64,000 nt of DNA from Chitinophagaceae bacterium (GCA_016787085.1 JAEUVJ010000065.1:1-64000), one strand, 5' to 3'; positions 40,505 through 49,799 are shown, numbered from the stretch's first letter. Notes: generated by a model from the sequence alone, not told the origin. Numbers and translations are program-made.

Positions 40505-41410
40505 TTAGTAGTGTGCTTTTGCCTCAGCCGATTCTCTTTTGAACAGGCTAAATAAAATGATCAGCACGGGGATCGCTAATACACCCCATATGGAGGAGCC
40601 GGTATCTTCTTTTAGCTCATCCCATGCTTTACCCTGTTTTGTATAATAATAAAATACCGTTATCGCCAGCGCATTATTGATAAAATGGGCCAGTATGCTG
40701 AGCCATAGCCTGCCGGAATAGTAGTATAGCCATCCCAATACAATACCCAGCAACAAACGGAAGAGAAAACCGTAAAATGAAAAATGAGCCAGGCTGAAAA
40801 TGATGCTGACAATGATAATGGCCAGCCAGGGTTTGCCGGTTGACCGGGTAAGGAAATTCTGTAGCCCGCCACGGAACAATGTTTCTTCACATAATGCAGG
40901 TAAAAACGCCATGATGATAAGGGCAAGGATATAATCGGTCATATTCTTTAACCCAAGGATCGCCTGTATTTGCTGATCGTAATCTTTTTCGGCTTTATCA
41001 AAGGTGGCTTTCCACTCTGCCGGTAAAGGGATCAGTTGATTAAAATAAGCCAAAGCCCCGCCGGCAAAAATGGCCGCTGCCGTGATCAGGCATACCAGGC
41101 CGGCCTGTTTCGCTGTAGCCTGGGAAGAGAAACCAAGAAGTTTGAATGGTTGCCTGTTGATCAGCCAGGCTACTATTATGGGCGGAATAAAAAAACCAAG
41201 CATGGATACCAGTTGCATGATCTTATACACAGTAGCATAAGCCGGGTTGGCCACCCCTTTTACATACTCATCAAAATGCTTACCGGTCATTGATACCCAG
41301 ACCATTTTGGCTATTTCAGCTGAAAAGATGATCCCGGCAATAGCAAAAGCGATGAGCATAAAGAATCCGGCGGAATAGGAAAGGCCTTTGAGGCGGCTGT
41401 CATACGTCAT
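40505..41410 (-). CDS. CPBP-family intramembrane metalloprotease
   Basis: A 301-aa polytopic membrane protein with about eight helices. The CPBP/Abi motifs are present: LCEETLFRGGLQNF (EExxxR), LAHFSFYGFLFRLLLG, and LAHFINNALAI with the last His and Asn. Members cleave CAAX-type prenylated peptides or act in bacteriocin self-protection; the substrate is unknown here. The minus-strand promoter TAAATTTG at 41442-41449 lies in a heptamer-repeat spacer. Confidence 0.85.
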   Translation of the reverse strand: MTYDSRLKGLSYSAGFFMLIAFAIAGIIFSAEIAKMVWVSMTGKHFDEYVKGVANPAYATVYKIMQLVSMLGFFIPPIIVAWLINRQPFKLLGFSSQATAKQAGLVCLITAAAIFAGGALAYFNQLIPLPAEWKATFDKAEKDYDQQIQAILGLKNMTDYILALIIMAFLPALCEETLFRGGLQNFLTRSTGKPWLAIIIVSIIFSLAHFSFYGFLFRLLLGIVLGWLYYYSGRLWLSILAHFINNALAITVFYYYTKQGKAWDELKEDTGSSIWGVLAIPVLIILFSLFKRESAEAKAHY

Positions 41411-41441
41411 TTTCGGCGATTAAATCGTAAGTTTGCAGGCT

Positions 41442-41449
41442 CAAATTTA
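41442..41449 (-). promoter_or_regulatory. -7 box TAAATTTG for the CPBP-cdsA unit
   Basis: Perfect TAnnTTTG on the minus strand, 31 bases before ATG 41410, and directly beside a TCAGTTG heptamer array. Confidence 0.5.
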
Positions 41450-41527
41450 GTCGTCAGTTGTCAGTTGTGCGCTGTCACATTAAAATAAATAGCGTATCGC
41501 ACACCTCTCAACAGATAACCGATAACT
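41447..41527 (+). repeat. Two heptamer arrays upstream of dusB
   Basis: TCAGTTG twice in tandem at 41454-41467, with flanking degenerate units from 41447 to 41474, and GATAACC/GATAACT at 41514-41527. The second array ends one base before or at the dusB GTG start, so repeat sequence forms the leader. Confidence 0.7.
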
Positions 41528-42568
41528 GTGATCAAAATAGGAAACATACAATTACCGGATTTCCCGTTGCTGCTGGCGCCCATGGAAGATGTCAGTGATC
41601 CGCCGTTCCGTGCCGTATGCAAAGACAACGGCGCTGACCTGATGTATACCGAATTCATTTCATCCGAAGGGTTGATACGGGATGCCATCAAAAGCCGGAA
41701 GAAATTAGACATATTCGAATATGAACGGCCTGTCGGTATCCAGATCTTCGGAGGTGATGAAGAAAGTCTGTCATTAGCCGCAAAGATCGTCGAGGTCACG
41801 AATCCTGATCTGCTGGATATCAACTTTGGCTGCCCGGTTAAAAAAGTTGCGTTAAAAGGGGCAGGCGCCGGTGTGTTGAAAGATCTTAACCTGATGGAAA
41901 GACTGACATCAGCTGTGGTAAGATCCACTTCATTGCCCGTTACGGTCAAAACAAGATTAGGCTGGGATGATCAGACAAAGAATATCGAAGAAGTGGCCGA
42001 ACGTTTACAGGATGTGGGCATTAAAGCGCTGGCAATACATGGAAGAACCCGTACACAGATGTACAAGGGGGAAGCTGACTGGACGCTGATCGGGAAAGTG
42101 AAAAACAATCCCCGTATTCATATTCCCATTTTTGGTAATGGTGATATTGATTCTCCTGAGAAAGCACTTGAATATAAAAATCGTTATGGGGTGGATGGCA
42201 TCATGATCGGCCGGGCAGCTATCGGTTATCCCTGGGTATTCAACGAGATCAAACATTATGTACGCACAGGCGAACACCTGCCTTCACCTACGGTAGAAGA
42301 CCGGGTGGCTGTTTGCCGCAAGCACCTGCATAGATCGGTGGAATGGAAGAACCCGGTGGTGGGCGTGAATGAAATGCGTCGTCACTATGCCAATTACCTG
42401 AAAGGACTGCCGAATATTAAAGAATACCGCAATAAACTGGTTACCCTGAAAACAGTAGAGGAGATTGATGAGGTGCTGAATGAGATCGTAACGACCTATT
42501 CAGGATTTGAGTTTGAGAAAACAGCTATCCAACTGGTCAATTATCATGAGAAATGCCCGGTGGAGTAA
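41528..42568 (+). CDS. dusB: tRNA-dihydrouridine synthase DusB
   Basis: A 346-aa FMN enzyme of the Dus family. The protein opens MIKIGNIQLPDFP with LLAPMEDVSDPPFRAV, then NFGCPVKKVALKGAGAG (catalytic Cys), VKTRLGWD, IHGRTRTQMYKGEADW, and FGNGDIDSP with GIMIGRAAIG. It reduces uridines in the D-loop of tRNA. The start is GTG at 41528, as no ATG fits; repeat sequence lies immediately upstream. Confidence 0.93.
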   Translation: MIKIGNIQLPDFPLLLAPMEDVSDPPFRAVCKDNGADLMYTEFISSEGLIRDAIKSRKKLDIFEYERPVGIQIFGGDEESLSLAAKIVEVTNPDLLDINFGCPVKKVALKGAGAGVLKDLNLMERLTSAVVRSTSLPVTVKTRLGWDDQTKNIEEVAERLQDVGIKALAIHGRTRTQMYKGEADWTLIGKVKNNPRIHIPIFGNGDIDSPEKALEYKNRYGVDGIMIGRAAIGYPWVFNEIKHYVRTGEHLPSPTVEDRVAVCRKHLHRSVEWKNPVVGVNEMRRHYANYLKGLPNIKEYRNKLVTLKTVEEIDEVLNEIVTTYSGFEFEKTAIQLVNYHEKCPVE

Positions 42569-42592
42569 TGGGGTGTTTCAAATCTTTCATCC

Positions 42593-44374
42593 ATGCCTTT
42601 AGCCACCTACCAGCAGCTTCTCTCCGAATACTCCGGGAAATATAGTTTGCTCAACAAACGACTCGGCTGGCTGAGTTTTATACGATTACTGCTCTTCATT
42701 GGTATTATTGTTTTTGGGTATTATTATTTAGTATACGATGATTGGTATTGGCTGGCATTAATATTGACCTGTCTTGGTTCCTTCTTGTATTGCCTCCGGT
42801 TGTATGATGTAATAAAAGCAAAAGCGGATTTTATCAAAGCGCTGATGGAGGTTAACAGCAGGGAGATTCATTTTTTAAAAGAAGATGTTTTGCCATATGC
42901 GGACGGAAAGGAATATACCGATCCGCATCATTCTTATTCGTACGATCTTGACCTGTTTGGCGAAGGGTCGTTGTATAAGCACCTCAACCGGACTACTACG
43001 GTCTTTGGAAAAGAGGCTCTTGCCGGGTCATTGCTTCACCCGGATACGGCGGCTATTGCAAAAAGACAGGAAGCGATAAAAGAGTTGTCCGGTAAGGTTG
43101 ATTTTCGTCAGCATATACAGGCGTCGGGTAGTATTCATGTGACAGAACCGGCTGACCTGGATAAATTGAAAGCCTGGATCAGATCAGCGTCGGCATTTAA
43201 AAGCCCTCTTTCTTATTACATATTGTTGGTGTTTCCTTTTGCCACCCTTGCTGTATTATGCTCTTACTTTCTTTCCGGAAGCGACAGGCTGTTGAGTATC
43301 TTCTTTGGCCTTTTTGTATTGAACCTGTTTGTTACCTTTTCTTTTATCCGGTTCATGATGAAGCAGATGTCTGTTTCAACGGCCATCACCAAAGTACTCC
43401 GGCAGTTTGCGGAGCAATTAAAGCAAATAGAAAAACAATCTTTTCATTCACCCTTATTGCAACAGTTGCAAAGCAGATTAAAACAGGATTCCACCAATGC
43501 TTCGCAATTCATCCGGAAACTGGCATCGTTGTTCAAATACCTTGACTTCATCCTGAACCTGGTTGTCAGTACATTTCTCAATGGCCTTTTTCTTTTTCAT
43601 GTACATATACTGTATGCCCTGGACCAATGGAAAAAGAAACATGCAAACGAGGTGATGAACTGGCTGCAGGTGATCGGTGAGTTCGAAGCATTGGGTTGCT
43701 TTGCCAATCTCGCTTTTAATAACCCGGCGTATGGCTATCCGGAATTATCTGCCCATGAAGACCTTACTGCAACGGAAATGGGACACCCCCTGATCCGCAG
43801 CGAAAGAAGGATCTGTAACACTATCTCTTTTCAGCAGGAAAAATTTGTTGTGCTTACCGGCTCGAACATGTCAGGGAAAAGCACTTTTCTCCGGACACTG
43901 GGAATGAACCTGGTATTGGCGAGAAGCGGGTCGGTTGTTTGTGCAAAAGCGTTCAGCTTGTTTCCTTACGACCTGCATGTCAGTATGCGCATCACCGACT
44001 CACTGCAGGATAGTGAATCTTTTTTTTATGCAGAGCTGAAACGACTGAAAAGTATTATGGAGCATTTGCGGTCAGATGGGAAAATATTTATTATCCTGGA
44101 TGAGATACTGCGCGGCACCAACAGTAATGATAAGCATAATGGTACTGCCGGCCTTATACGGAAACTGGCAGCCTGGCAATGCAGCGGCATTATTGCTACA
44201 CATGATCTTACCATAGCCAGTATGTCAGCAGAATATCCTGATTATATGAGTAACAAATGCTTTGAATCCGTGATAATAAACGATGAACTGCTTTTTGATT
44301 ACAAATTAAAAGACGGAGTTTGCAGCAAACTGAATGCTTCTTTCCTGATGAAACAAATGGGTATCATTGACTGA
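42593..44374 (+). CDS. Membrane-anchored MutS-like ATPase
   Basis: A 593-aa protein. The last ~200 residues are a MutS domain V ATPase: Walker A LTGSNMSGKSTFLRTLG, Walker B FIILDEILRGTNSNDKHNG, and IIATHDLTI. The N-terminal half has hydrophobic helices near residues 28-46, 50-68, 205-225, 232-252 and 325-345, so it should sit in the membrane. It lacks the mismatch-reading N-terminal domain with the FxE motif. Its role is unknown and need not be mismatch repair. It follows dusB by 24 bases. Confidence 0.82.
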   Translation: MPLATYQQLLSEYSGKYSLLNKRLGWLSFIRLLLFIGIIVFGYYYLVYDDWYWLALILTCLGSFLYCLRLYDVIKAKADFIKALMEVNSREIHFLKEDVLPYADGKEYTDPHHSYSYDLDLFGEGSLYKHLNRTTTVFGKEALAGSLLHPDTAAIAKRQEAIKELSGKVDFRQHIQASGSIHVTEPADLDKLKAWIRSASAFKSPLSYYILLVFPFATLAVLCSYFLSGSDRLLSIFFGLFVLNLFVTFSFIRFMMKQMSVSTAITKVLRQFAEQLKQIEKQSFHSPLLQQLQSRLKQDSTNASQFIRKLASLFKYLDFILNLVVSTFLNGLFLFHVHILYALDQWKKKHANEVMNWLQVIGEFEALGCFANLAFNNPAYGYPELSAHEDLTATEMGHPLIRSERRICNTISFQQEKFVVLTGSNMSGKSTFLRTLGMNLVLARSGSVVCAKAFSLFPYDLHVSMRITDSLQDSESFFYAELKRLKSIMEHLRSDGKIFIILDEILRGTNSNDKHNGTAGLIRKLAAWQCSGIIATHDLTIASMSAEYPDYMSNKCFESVIINDELLFDYKLKDGVCSKLNASFLMKQMGIID

Positions 44375-44376
44375 TC

Positions 44377-44622
44377 TTAGCTTAGTTTGATCTTCATGGC
44401 CTTCATCAATCCGTAAATAGAGACCAGTGTCCATGTTCCTTCCAGTATCACAAAGGGCCAGTAGTTGATCAGGAACGATGCATAGCAAGCCAAAGCTGCG
44501 CCAGTTACGTTCAATACATAGTAGGATTTCCCGTTGCTTTGCATAAGCCCTGCAGTGCTGAGAAAGAATGCCATCAGTATCAGGCCAACACCGATGGTGC
44601 CGATAATGTCATTATAGTCCAT
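44377..44622 (-). CDS. Small three-helix membrane protein (CBU_0592-like)
   Basis: From ATG 44622 (MDYNDIIGTIGVGLILMAFF) the protein has 81 aa with three hydrophobic helices; a start at 44664 would add 14 residues. It shows the pattern of the short CBU_0592-type family, including LNVTGAALACYASFLINYWPF and ILEGTWTLVSIYGL. Function unknown. Its stop is only 2 bases from the end of the convergent MutS-like gene. Confidence 0.65.
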   Translation of the reverse strand: MDYNDIIGTIGVGLILMAFFLSTAGLMQSNGKSYYVLNVTGAALACYASFLINYWPFVILEGTWTLVSIYGLMKAMKIKLS

Positions 44623-44669
44623 AATCACTTTTTGCTGCAAGGTAGCTACTGAAACGACAGGCACTGTGC

Positions 44670-45347
44670 TTACTCACGGATAGCTGCGTCCACTTCTTTA
44701 CTGGCGGGAGAAACAGATGGCCCAAAATAATGGGTCAGTACCCCTTCTTCGTTCACGAGGTATTTGGTAAAATTCCAGGATGGGGGCTCATTGTTCCACC
44801 CGTTCTTTGAGGAGTCGGTTAACCATTGGAAAACGGCATGCTGGCCGGGAGACTTTATGACCGTGCTCTTTTTTATTAACTGGAAGGTGACACCATAATT
44901 GACTTTGCAGAACCTGGCGATCTCTTCGTCTGTGCCTTTTTCCTGCTCTTTAAAGTCGTTGGCCGGGAAACCAATAACAACCAGTTTGTCTTTATACTCT
45001 TCGGCTATTTTTTGCAGGTCGCTGTACTGATCGGTATAACCGCAGTTGCTGGCTGTATTCACTAATAGAACTTTCTTGCCTTTCAGTGAAGCAAAATCAA
45101 GTGTATCTCCATTATTAAGTGTAGCCTGTAATGAGTAAAAGGAGATGACGGGTTGTTTATGCCCGGATAGTTCTTTGGTGTTCTTGCCAGTCAGCCGGGT
45201 AAACCACATCCAGGCAGGGTAGACAGCTTTTAATACTTTTTGACGGTAGGTCATATTCTTTGAATTCCGGTTGACGATCTCCACATAGACTGCAAAGATG
45301 ACCAGTAACGCTATAAGAACAATGATAAAGCGCTTTAGTTTTCGCAT
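44670..45347 (-). CDS. Membrane-anchored glutathione peroxidase (thioredoxin fold)
   Basis: A 225-aa protein. One N-terminal membrane helix (FIIVLIALLVIFAVYVEI) precedes a glutathione-peroxidase domain with peroxidatic Cys in NTASNCGYTDQY, FPANDFKEQEKG and the Trp in SWNFTKYLV. It reduces hydrogen peroxide or lipid hydroperoxides, probably with thioredoxin. It starts 6 bases after the ALDH stop and is followed by a small membrane protein, so this is probably a three-gene operon dealing with oxidised lipids and aldehydes. Confidence 0.85.
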   Translation of the reverse strand: MRKLKRFIIVLIALLVIFAVYVEIVNRNSKNMTYRQKVLKAVYPAWMWFTRLTGKNTKELSGHKQPVISFYSLQATLNNGDTLDFASLKGKKVLLVNTASNCGYTDQYSDLQKIAEEYKDKLVVIGFPANDFKEQEKGTDEEIARFCKVNYGVTFQLIKKSTVIKSPGQHAVFQWLTDSSKNGWNNEPPSWNFTKYLVNEEGVLTHYFGPSVSPASKEVDAAIRE

Positions 45348-45353
45348 GACATG

Positions 45354-46736
45354 CTATTTCAGAAAAAATTTCAGCAGCTTCAGTTTTCCTTTCATTGGCG
45401 GATATTTCAGGTCAGGATCGAACCAGGCCGGTGTTCTCATCACGGCTTTTTTATGGGTGAACACATCAAAGCTCTTCTTGCCATGATAACTGCCCGAGCC
45501 ACTCTGCCCTATACCGCCAAAAGGGAGATGATGATTGGTGAACTGCCAGGCGGCATTGTTCACACAGCCATTGCCAAATTGTACTTTTTCGATCCATTCT
45601 CTTTCTCTTTTACGGCTGCTGGTGAAAATATAAAAAGAGAGAGGATTGGGATGACGTTTAATGATACCTAACGCTTCCTCCTGCACCCTGAAAGTGAATA
45701 CGGGTAACACCGGGCCAAATATCTCTTCATTCATCACCGGTGCATCAAGCGAAACATTGTCTAATACTGTAGGATCAATAAACAGGGATGACCGGTCGTG
45801 TTCACCGCCATAAACAATATTACCCTGCGACAAATAACTTACCAGTTTATCAAATCTCTTTTCATTGATTATTTTGCAATACCCGTCAGTCGTGGCAGGC
45901 TCTTTCCCATAAAACTGCACGATCGCCTCTTTCATCAGCGACAGCAGTTTGTCTTTTACATCTTCATGAACGATCAGGTAATCCGGGGCTACACACATTT
46001 GCCCGGCATTAGAAAACTTGGCTACTGTAATACGTCGGGCGGCCACTTTCATATCCGCGTCTTTTTCTACAATACAGGGATCTTTGCCGCCTAATTCCAG
46101 TGTGACGGGTACGAGGTCTTTGGCCGCCAGCTGGCTGATCGCTTTGCCAACAGGTATACTGCCTGTATAGAATATATGATCAAAACGAAAGTCATTCATC
46201 ATGGCCGGTATCACCGATGCGCCATCGCCCTGTACCACCATCGCCAGCCCGGGCGGGTAACTTTCGGCAATGATCTTTTCGATCAGGCTGGCTGTTGCCG
46301 GGGCAAACTCGCTTGGTTTCATCACTACACAGTTGCCTGCTGCAATAGCACCTATAACGGGTATCAGCAGTAATTGTAATGGAAAATTCCACGGACCGAT
46401 CACCAGCACCACACCAAGAGGTGAAGGATACAGATGTGATGATGATGGGAGATTCAGCAGGTTGGTGCTGACCCTTTCGGGTTGCATCCATTGCTTCAGG
46501 TGTTTGATGGTATGACTGATCTCCTGTAATAAAAGTCCGGTTTCAGTCACCCAGGTCTCCTCAGGGCTTTTTTTCAGGTCAGCCTGCAGGGCATCATTGA
46601 TGTGCTGTTCATGAGCCAGTATGGATCTTTTAAGTTGCTTTAATTGTTGCAGCCGGAAAGCATAAGGCCTGGTGATGCTGCTATCGAAGTATTGCCTGAG
46701 AGAAGTTAACTGTTCTTTTTGTGTTCCAGTATTCAT
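45354..46736 (-). CDS. Aldehyde dehydrogenase (class 3 type)
   Basis: A 460-aa NAD(P)-dependent enzyme. Motifs: GPWNFPLQLLLIPVIGAIAA, VTLELGGKDPCIV with the general-base Glu, and FSNAGQMCVAPDY with the nucleophile Cys. A C-terminal hydrophobic tail (SFDVFTHKKAVMRTP to LKLLKFFL) could dock on a membrane, as in fatty aldehyde dehydrogenases. It oxidises aldehydes to acids. It is probably co-transcribed with the downstream glutathione peroxidase. Confidence 0.9.
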   Translation of the reverse strand: MNTGTQKEQLTSLRQYFDSSITRPYAFRLQQLKQLKRSILAHEQHINDALQADLKKSPEETWVTETGLLLQEISHTIKHLKQWMQPERVSTNLLNLPSSSHLYPSPLGVVLVIGPWNFPLQLLLIPVIGAIAAGNCVVMKPSEFAPATASLIEKIIAESYPPGLAMVVQGDGASVIPAMMNDFRFDHIFYTGSIPVGKAISQLAAKDLVPVTLELGGKDPCIVEKDADMKVAARRITVAKFSNAGQMCVAPDYLIVHEDVKDKLLSLMKEAIVQFYGKEPATTDGYCKIINEKRFDKLVSYLSQGNIVYGGEHDRSSLFIDPTVLDNVSLDAPVMNEEIFGPVLPVFTFRVQEEALGIIKRHPNPLSFYIFTSSRKREREWIEKVQFGNGCVNNAAWQFTNHHLPFGGIGQSGSGSYHGKKSFDVFTHKKAVMRTPAWFDPDLKYPPMKGKLKLLKFFLK

Positions 46737-46944
46737 GGTAGCAAGAAATAATGCTTTAAGGTAGTTGAAAAAAGCAGATCATGCGGCTGCATTTTGCCGA
46801 TCAGCCGCGGGACCTTTCGTAAAATTTCATAGGTAAACACACATGAATGAAGAGTTATACACCGGGTCGGGAAACTTTTTTCGGCTATCCTCCGAAAATG
46901 GACGCATTTTTGTTATATCTATTTCATTCTTAAAAATCAATACA

Positions 46945-47277
46945 ATGAAATCAAAGATCTGTACAGCCGTTCTGGCGCTATTATTAACCATTACAGCTAC
47001 AAATGTCCATGCTATTGCAATTGTGGACGGGGGACCTAAGAAAGAAGTGCCGGTAGAAATGACAGAAGCGCAGAAAGCAGCCAGGCTCGAAGAGATCAAA
47101 GCCCGTGTGAATGCCATAAAGGCGATGGATAAATCGGAGTTGACCAGGGCTGAACGCAAAGAACTGAAAAGGGAATTGAAGGAAATGAAGAAAGAAGCAA
47201 GGACCATGAAAGGAGGTATTTACCTTTCAGTTGGCGCTATCATCATTATTATCCTCGTACTGATACTGATCCTTTAA
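46945..47277 (+). CDS. Small secreted/membrane protein with a coiled coil
   Basis: From ATG 46945 (MKSKICTAVLALLLTITATNVHA, a clean signal peptide) the protein has 110 aa. A charged helix LEEIKARVNAIKAMDKSE and further E/K/R-rich stretches precede a C-terminal membrane helix (SVGAIIIIILVLILIL). The family is unknown to me; similar short proteins are common in Bacteroidota and may be envelope-anchored. A start at 46843 would add 34 residues ahead of the signal. The strong terminator at 47322 ends the transcript. Confidence 0.65.
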   Translation: MKSKICTAVLALLLTITATNVHAIAIVDGGPKKEVPVEMTEAQKAARLEEIKARVNAIKAMDKSELTRAERKELKRELKEMKKEARTMKGGIYLSVGAIIIIILVLILIL

Positions 47278-47298
47278 TATATATTGCCCTTAACCTTC

Positions 47299-47316
47299 GT
47301 CCTGATCGAACAGGAC
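47299..47316 (+). other. Hairpin GTCCTG/CAGGAC
   Basis: Perfect 6-bp stem with a 6-base loop, just before a stronger terminator. It may be part of the 3' structure of the transcript of the small secreted protein. Confidence 0.35.
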
Positions 47317-47321
47317 AATTG

Positions 47322-47354
47322 ATTGCCTGTGGATTTTTCACAGGCAATTTTATT
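47322..47354 (+). terminator. Strong intrinsic terminator
   Basis: ATTGCCTGTG (47322-47331) pairs perfectly with CACAGGCAAT (47339-47348) around a 7-base loop and is followed by TTTATT. It ends the 46945 gene; the T-run is short on the plus strand. Confidence 0.7.
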
Positions 47355-47397
47355 ATATCCTGTAATATCTTTAATGTTATTACAAGCCATCACCCGT

Positions 47398-47405
47398 TAA
47401 ATTTG
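47398..47405 (+). promoter_or_regulatory. -7 box TAAATTTG upstream of an M23 peptidase
   Basis: Perfect TAnnTTTG ending five bases before the TTG start at 47411. Transcription would begin close to the start codon, so this mRNA may be leaderless. Confidence 0.5.
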
Positions 47406-47410
47406 CAGTA

Positions 47411-49237
47411 TTGAAACGACCTGATCTCCACATCGCCGTATTCTTATTTTGTTTTATTGCCATCTTCGCCTGTTTGCCGGGCAATGTGTCCGGTCAAACG
47501 GCTGAAAAATATCCAAAGAATTATTTTCGCTGGCCCCTGAACATTAAGCCGGAGATCGTTGCCAATCTTGGGGAGCTTCGTTCCAATCACTGGCACATGG
47601 GCCTGGACATGCGCACGGCCCGGAAAGAAAACCTGCAGGTATATGCCGCAGCCGCAGGCTATATTTCAAAGATCCGTGTCGAAAAGTTTGGATTTGGCCG
47701 TTGCATCTGGATCACTCACCCCAATGGATACACTACCTTATACGCCCATCTCAATAATTTCTTTCCTGCCCTGGAGCAATATGTGACAGAGCAGCAATAC
47801 AAACAGGAAACATGGGCCATTGAACTGGAGTTTTCTAAAGAAAAGTTTCCTGTATCAAAAGGGCAGTTCATTGCGTATAGTGGTAATACTGGCGGCTCGC
47901 AGGGACCACATGTACATTTTGAGATCCGGGACACCAAAACAGAAGAATGTATTAACCCGATGTTATTCGGCATGCCTTTGCCGGATAATGTGAAACCGTC
48001 CTTATTAAAATTGGCCTTGTATGACCGCAGCCGGAGTATATATGAGCAATCAGCACAGATATTTCCGCTGAGAAACACAGATAGCGGTTATATCATTTAC
48101 AAAACACCGGTATTGAGAACAGGGTTGGCCAGGCTAAGTTTTGGCTTGCAGGCCATTGATAAAATAAGCGGGGCCAGTAATGAGAATGGTATTTACTCCG
48201 CCCGGGTATTTTTTGATGAGCAGCCCGTCATTGGTTTTATGCTTGAGCGTATCAGTTATGCAGGAACGAGATACATGAATGCACATATTGATTACAAATA
48301 CCGGTTTAACGGCGGCCCCTATTTTCAAAACCTTTTCCAGCTGCCCGGAGATCACAGCAGTGTATATTATCATGAAAGCGGGGATGGTGTGATACGACTT
48401 GCCGATACCGCTATTCATACAGTACGTGTGGAAGTAAAAGATGCCAATGGGAATACTTCTCAACTGCGGTTCATGCTGCAATATGATGATAAACTTGTCA
48501 GGCCTGCTGCAGTGATGCAATCGCAACAGTTCACACCCAATTATGTAAGCCTGCTGGAAAAACCCGGATTTGAGATCTATTTACCGGAAACCTGCTTATA
48601 TGATTCCGTTCATTCATTTTATTACCGGAATAATTCTTTTTCCGGGAACGCTGTGTCGGCTGTTCACCAGGTGAACGAAGCATCGGTGCCCGTGCATAGT
48701 GAGCTGACCGTTCGTATAAAACCTGACAGGGCTATCGGCGCCGAAGTAAAAGATAAGATCATCATCCAGCGTACATTCCGGAACAGTACGGATATAACGA
48801 AAGCCATATGGGAAGGCGAGTGGATGTCGGCCAGGTTCAGGGACTTTGGTTTTTTCCAGGCATTCATTGATGAAGAACCGCCCGTAATAAACGAATTAGG
48901 TAAAGGTGATACCATTGACCTGAGTCCGGTGAAGCGGATAGTATTTACACCAACCGATAATTCAGGCGTGAAAAATTTCAGGGCGGAGCTGAACGGGGAA
49001 TGGCTGCGTTTCACCAACGATAAAGGCAGGAATCATATTTATAATTTTGACGAACGTTGCCCTTACGGCGTATATCAATTGACAGTGACTGTTGAGGATA
49101 TTGTGGGTAATGCCACCACAAAGACCTGGTGGTTTAAAAGATACCCATACATTCCGCCTAAGAAAAAGGTAACGAAGAAAAAGACCGTTTCTAAAAAGCC
49201 TGCTGTTAAAAAGAAAGTGACAACCAAAAAGAAATAA
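47411..49237 (+). CDS. Large M23-family peptidase (LytM-type)
   Basis: A 608-aa secreted protein. The signal peptide is IAVFLFCFIAIFACLPGN. The M23 peptidase domain is near the N-terminus: LRSNHWHMGLDMRT (His and Asp ligands) and QGPHVHFEIRDT (His ligand), giving a zinc lysostaphin-type endopeptidase. About 380 residues of beta-rich sequence follow, ending in a Lys-rich tail (KKKVTKKKTVSKK). It should cleave peptidoglycan cross-bridges. The start is TTG at 47411, supported by the promoter. Confidence 0.88.
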   Translation: MKRPDLHIAVFLFCFIAIFACLPGNVSGQTAEKYPKNYFRWPLNIKPEIVANLGELRSNHWHMGLDMRTARKENLQVYAAAAGYISKIRVEKFGFGRCIWITHPNGYTTLYAHLNNFFPALEQYVTEQQYKQETWAIELEFSKEKFPVSKGQFIAYSGNTGGSQGPHVHFEIRDTKTEECINPMLFGMPLPDNVKPSLLKLALYDRSRSIYEQSAQIFPLRNTDSGYIIYKTPVLRTGLARLSFGLQAIDKISGASNENGIYSARVFFDEQPVIGFMLERISYAGTRYMNAHIDYKYRFNGGPYFQNLFQLPGDHSSVYYHESGDGVIRLADTAIHTVRVEVKDANGNTSQLRFMLQYDDKLVRPAAVMQSQQFTPNYVSLLEKPGFEIYLPETCLYDSVHSFYYRNNSFSGNAVSAVHQVNEASVPVHSELTVRIKPDRAIGAEVKDKIIIQRTFRNSTDITKAIWEGEWMSARFRDFGFFQAFIDEEPPVINELGKGDTIDLSPVKRIVFTPTDNSGVKNFRAELNGEWLRFTNDKGRNHIYNFDERCPYGVYQLTVTVEDIVGNATTKTWWFKRYPYIPPKKKVTKKKTVSKKPAVKKKVTTKKK

Positions 49238-49239
49238 TC

Positions 49240-49704
49240 ATGATAACGCTGATGGAAGGTGATAAAGCGCCGGCATTCACAGGCACCGACCAGGATGGAA
49301 AAAAGGTCTCATTAGCCGATTATAAAGGGAAAAAATTAGTACTCTATTTCTACTCCGAAGCAGGATCGCCTACCTGTACTATCGAATCATGTAACCTCCG
49401 GGACAACTATGGCCTGTTGAAGAAAAACGGATTTGAAGTAATGGGAGTAAGCCCTGATGAGAAAGCGGTACAGAAAAAATTTGAGATAAAGTATAAGTTA
49501 CCTTTCCCGTTGATTGCCGATACTTCTCATGATATACTCGAAAAATATGGCGTATGGGACCAGAAGAAACTCTTTGGCCGTGAATACATGGGTGTGCTTC
49601 GCACCACGTTCGTAATTGACGGGAAAGGTATCATCATAAAGATCTTCCTCAAACCTAAGAATAAGGCCCACGCCGAAGAGATACTTGCCGCAATACAGCC
49701 GTGA
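49240..49704 (+). CDS. bcp: Thiol peroxidase, BCP/peroxiredoxin Q type
   Basis: A 154-aa peroxiredoxin. The active-site region YFYSEAGSPTCTIESCNLRDN has the peroxidatic Cys and a second Cys five residues later, as in PrxQ/BCP. It continues VMGVSPDEKAVQKKF. It reduces hydrogen peroxide and organic hydroperoxides with thioredoxin. The usual PK before the GxTPGCT block is changed to SEAGSPTCT, a mild departure. It follows the M23 gene after two bases. Confidence 0.92.
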   Translation: MITLMEGDKAPAFTGTDQDGKKVSLADYKGKKLVLYFYSEAGSPTCTIESCNLRDNYGLLKKNGFEVMGVSPDEKAVQKKFEIKYKLPFPLIADTSHDILEKYGVWDQKKLFGREYMGVLRTTFVIDGKGIIIKIFLKPKNKAHAEEILAAIQP

Positions 49705-49720
49705 TAAAGCAGTCTTTCGG

Positions 49721-49742
49721 GGGCTCGCAAGTTTTGCAGCCC
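49721..49742. other. Hairpin after bcp
   Basis: GGGCT and GCAA (49721-49730, one bulged C) pair with TTGC and AGCCC (49734-49742). No T-run follows, so it is only a possible terminator or mRNA stabiliser. Confidence 0.35.
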
Positions 49743-49799
49743 ACTAAGCAACCACTTTTCTTTTGCAAACGATAGAATAAGGGACATAAAATGTAAGCG

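Noticed and set aside
44026..44214. Minus-strand frame within the MutS-like ATPase
   Set aside because: It lies wholly inside a well-supported gene on the other strand and has no features of its own.
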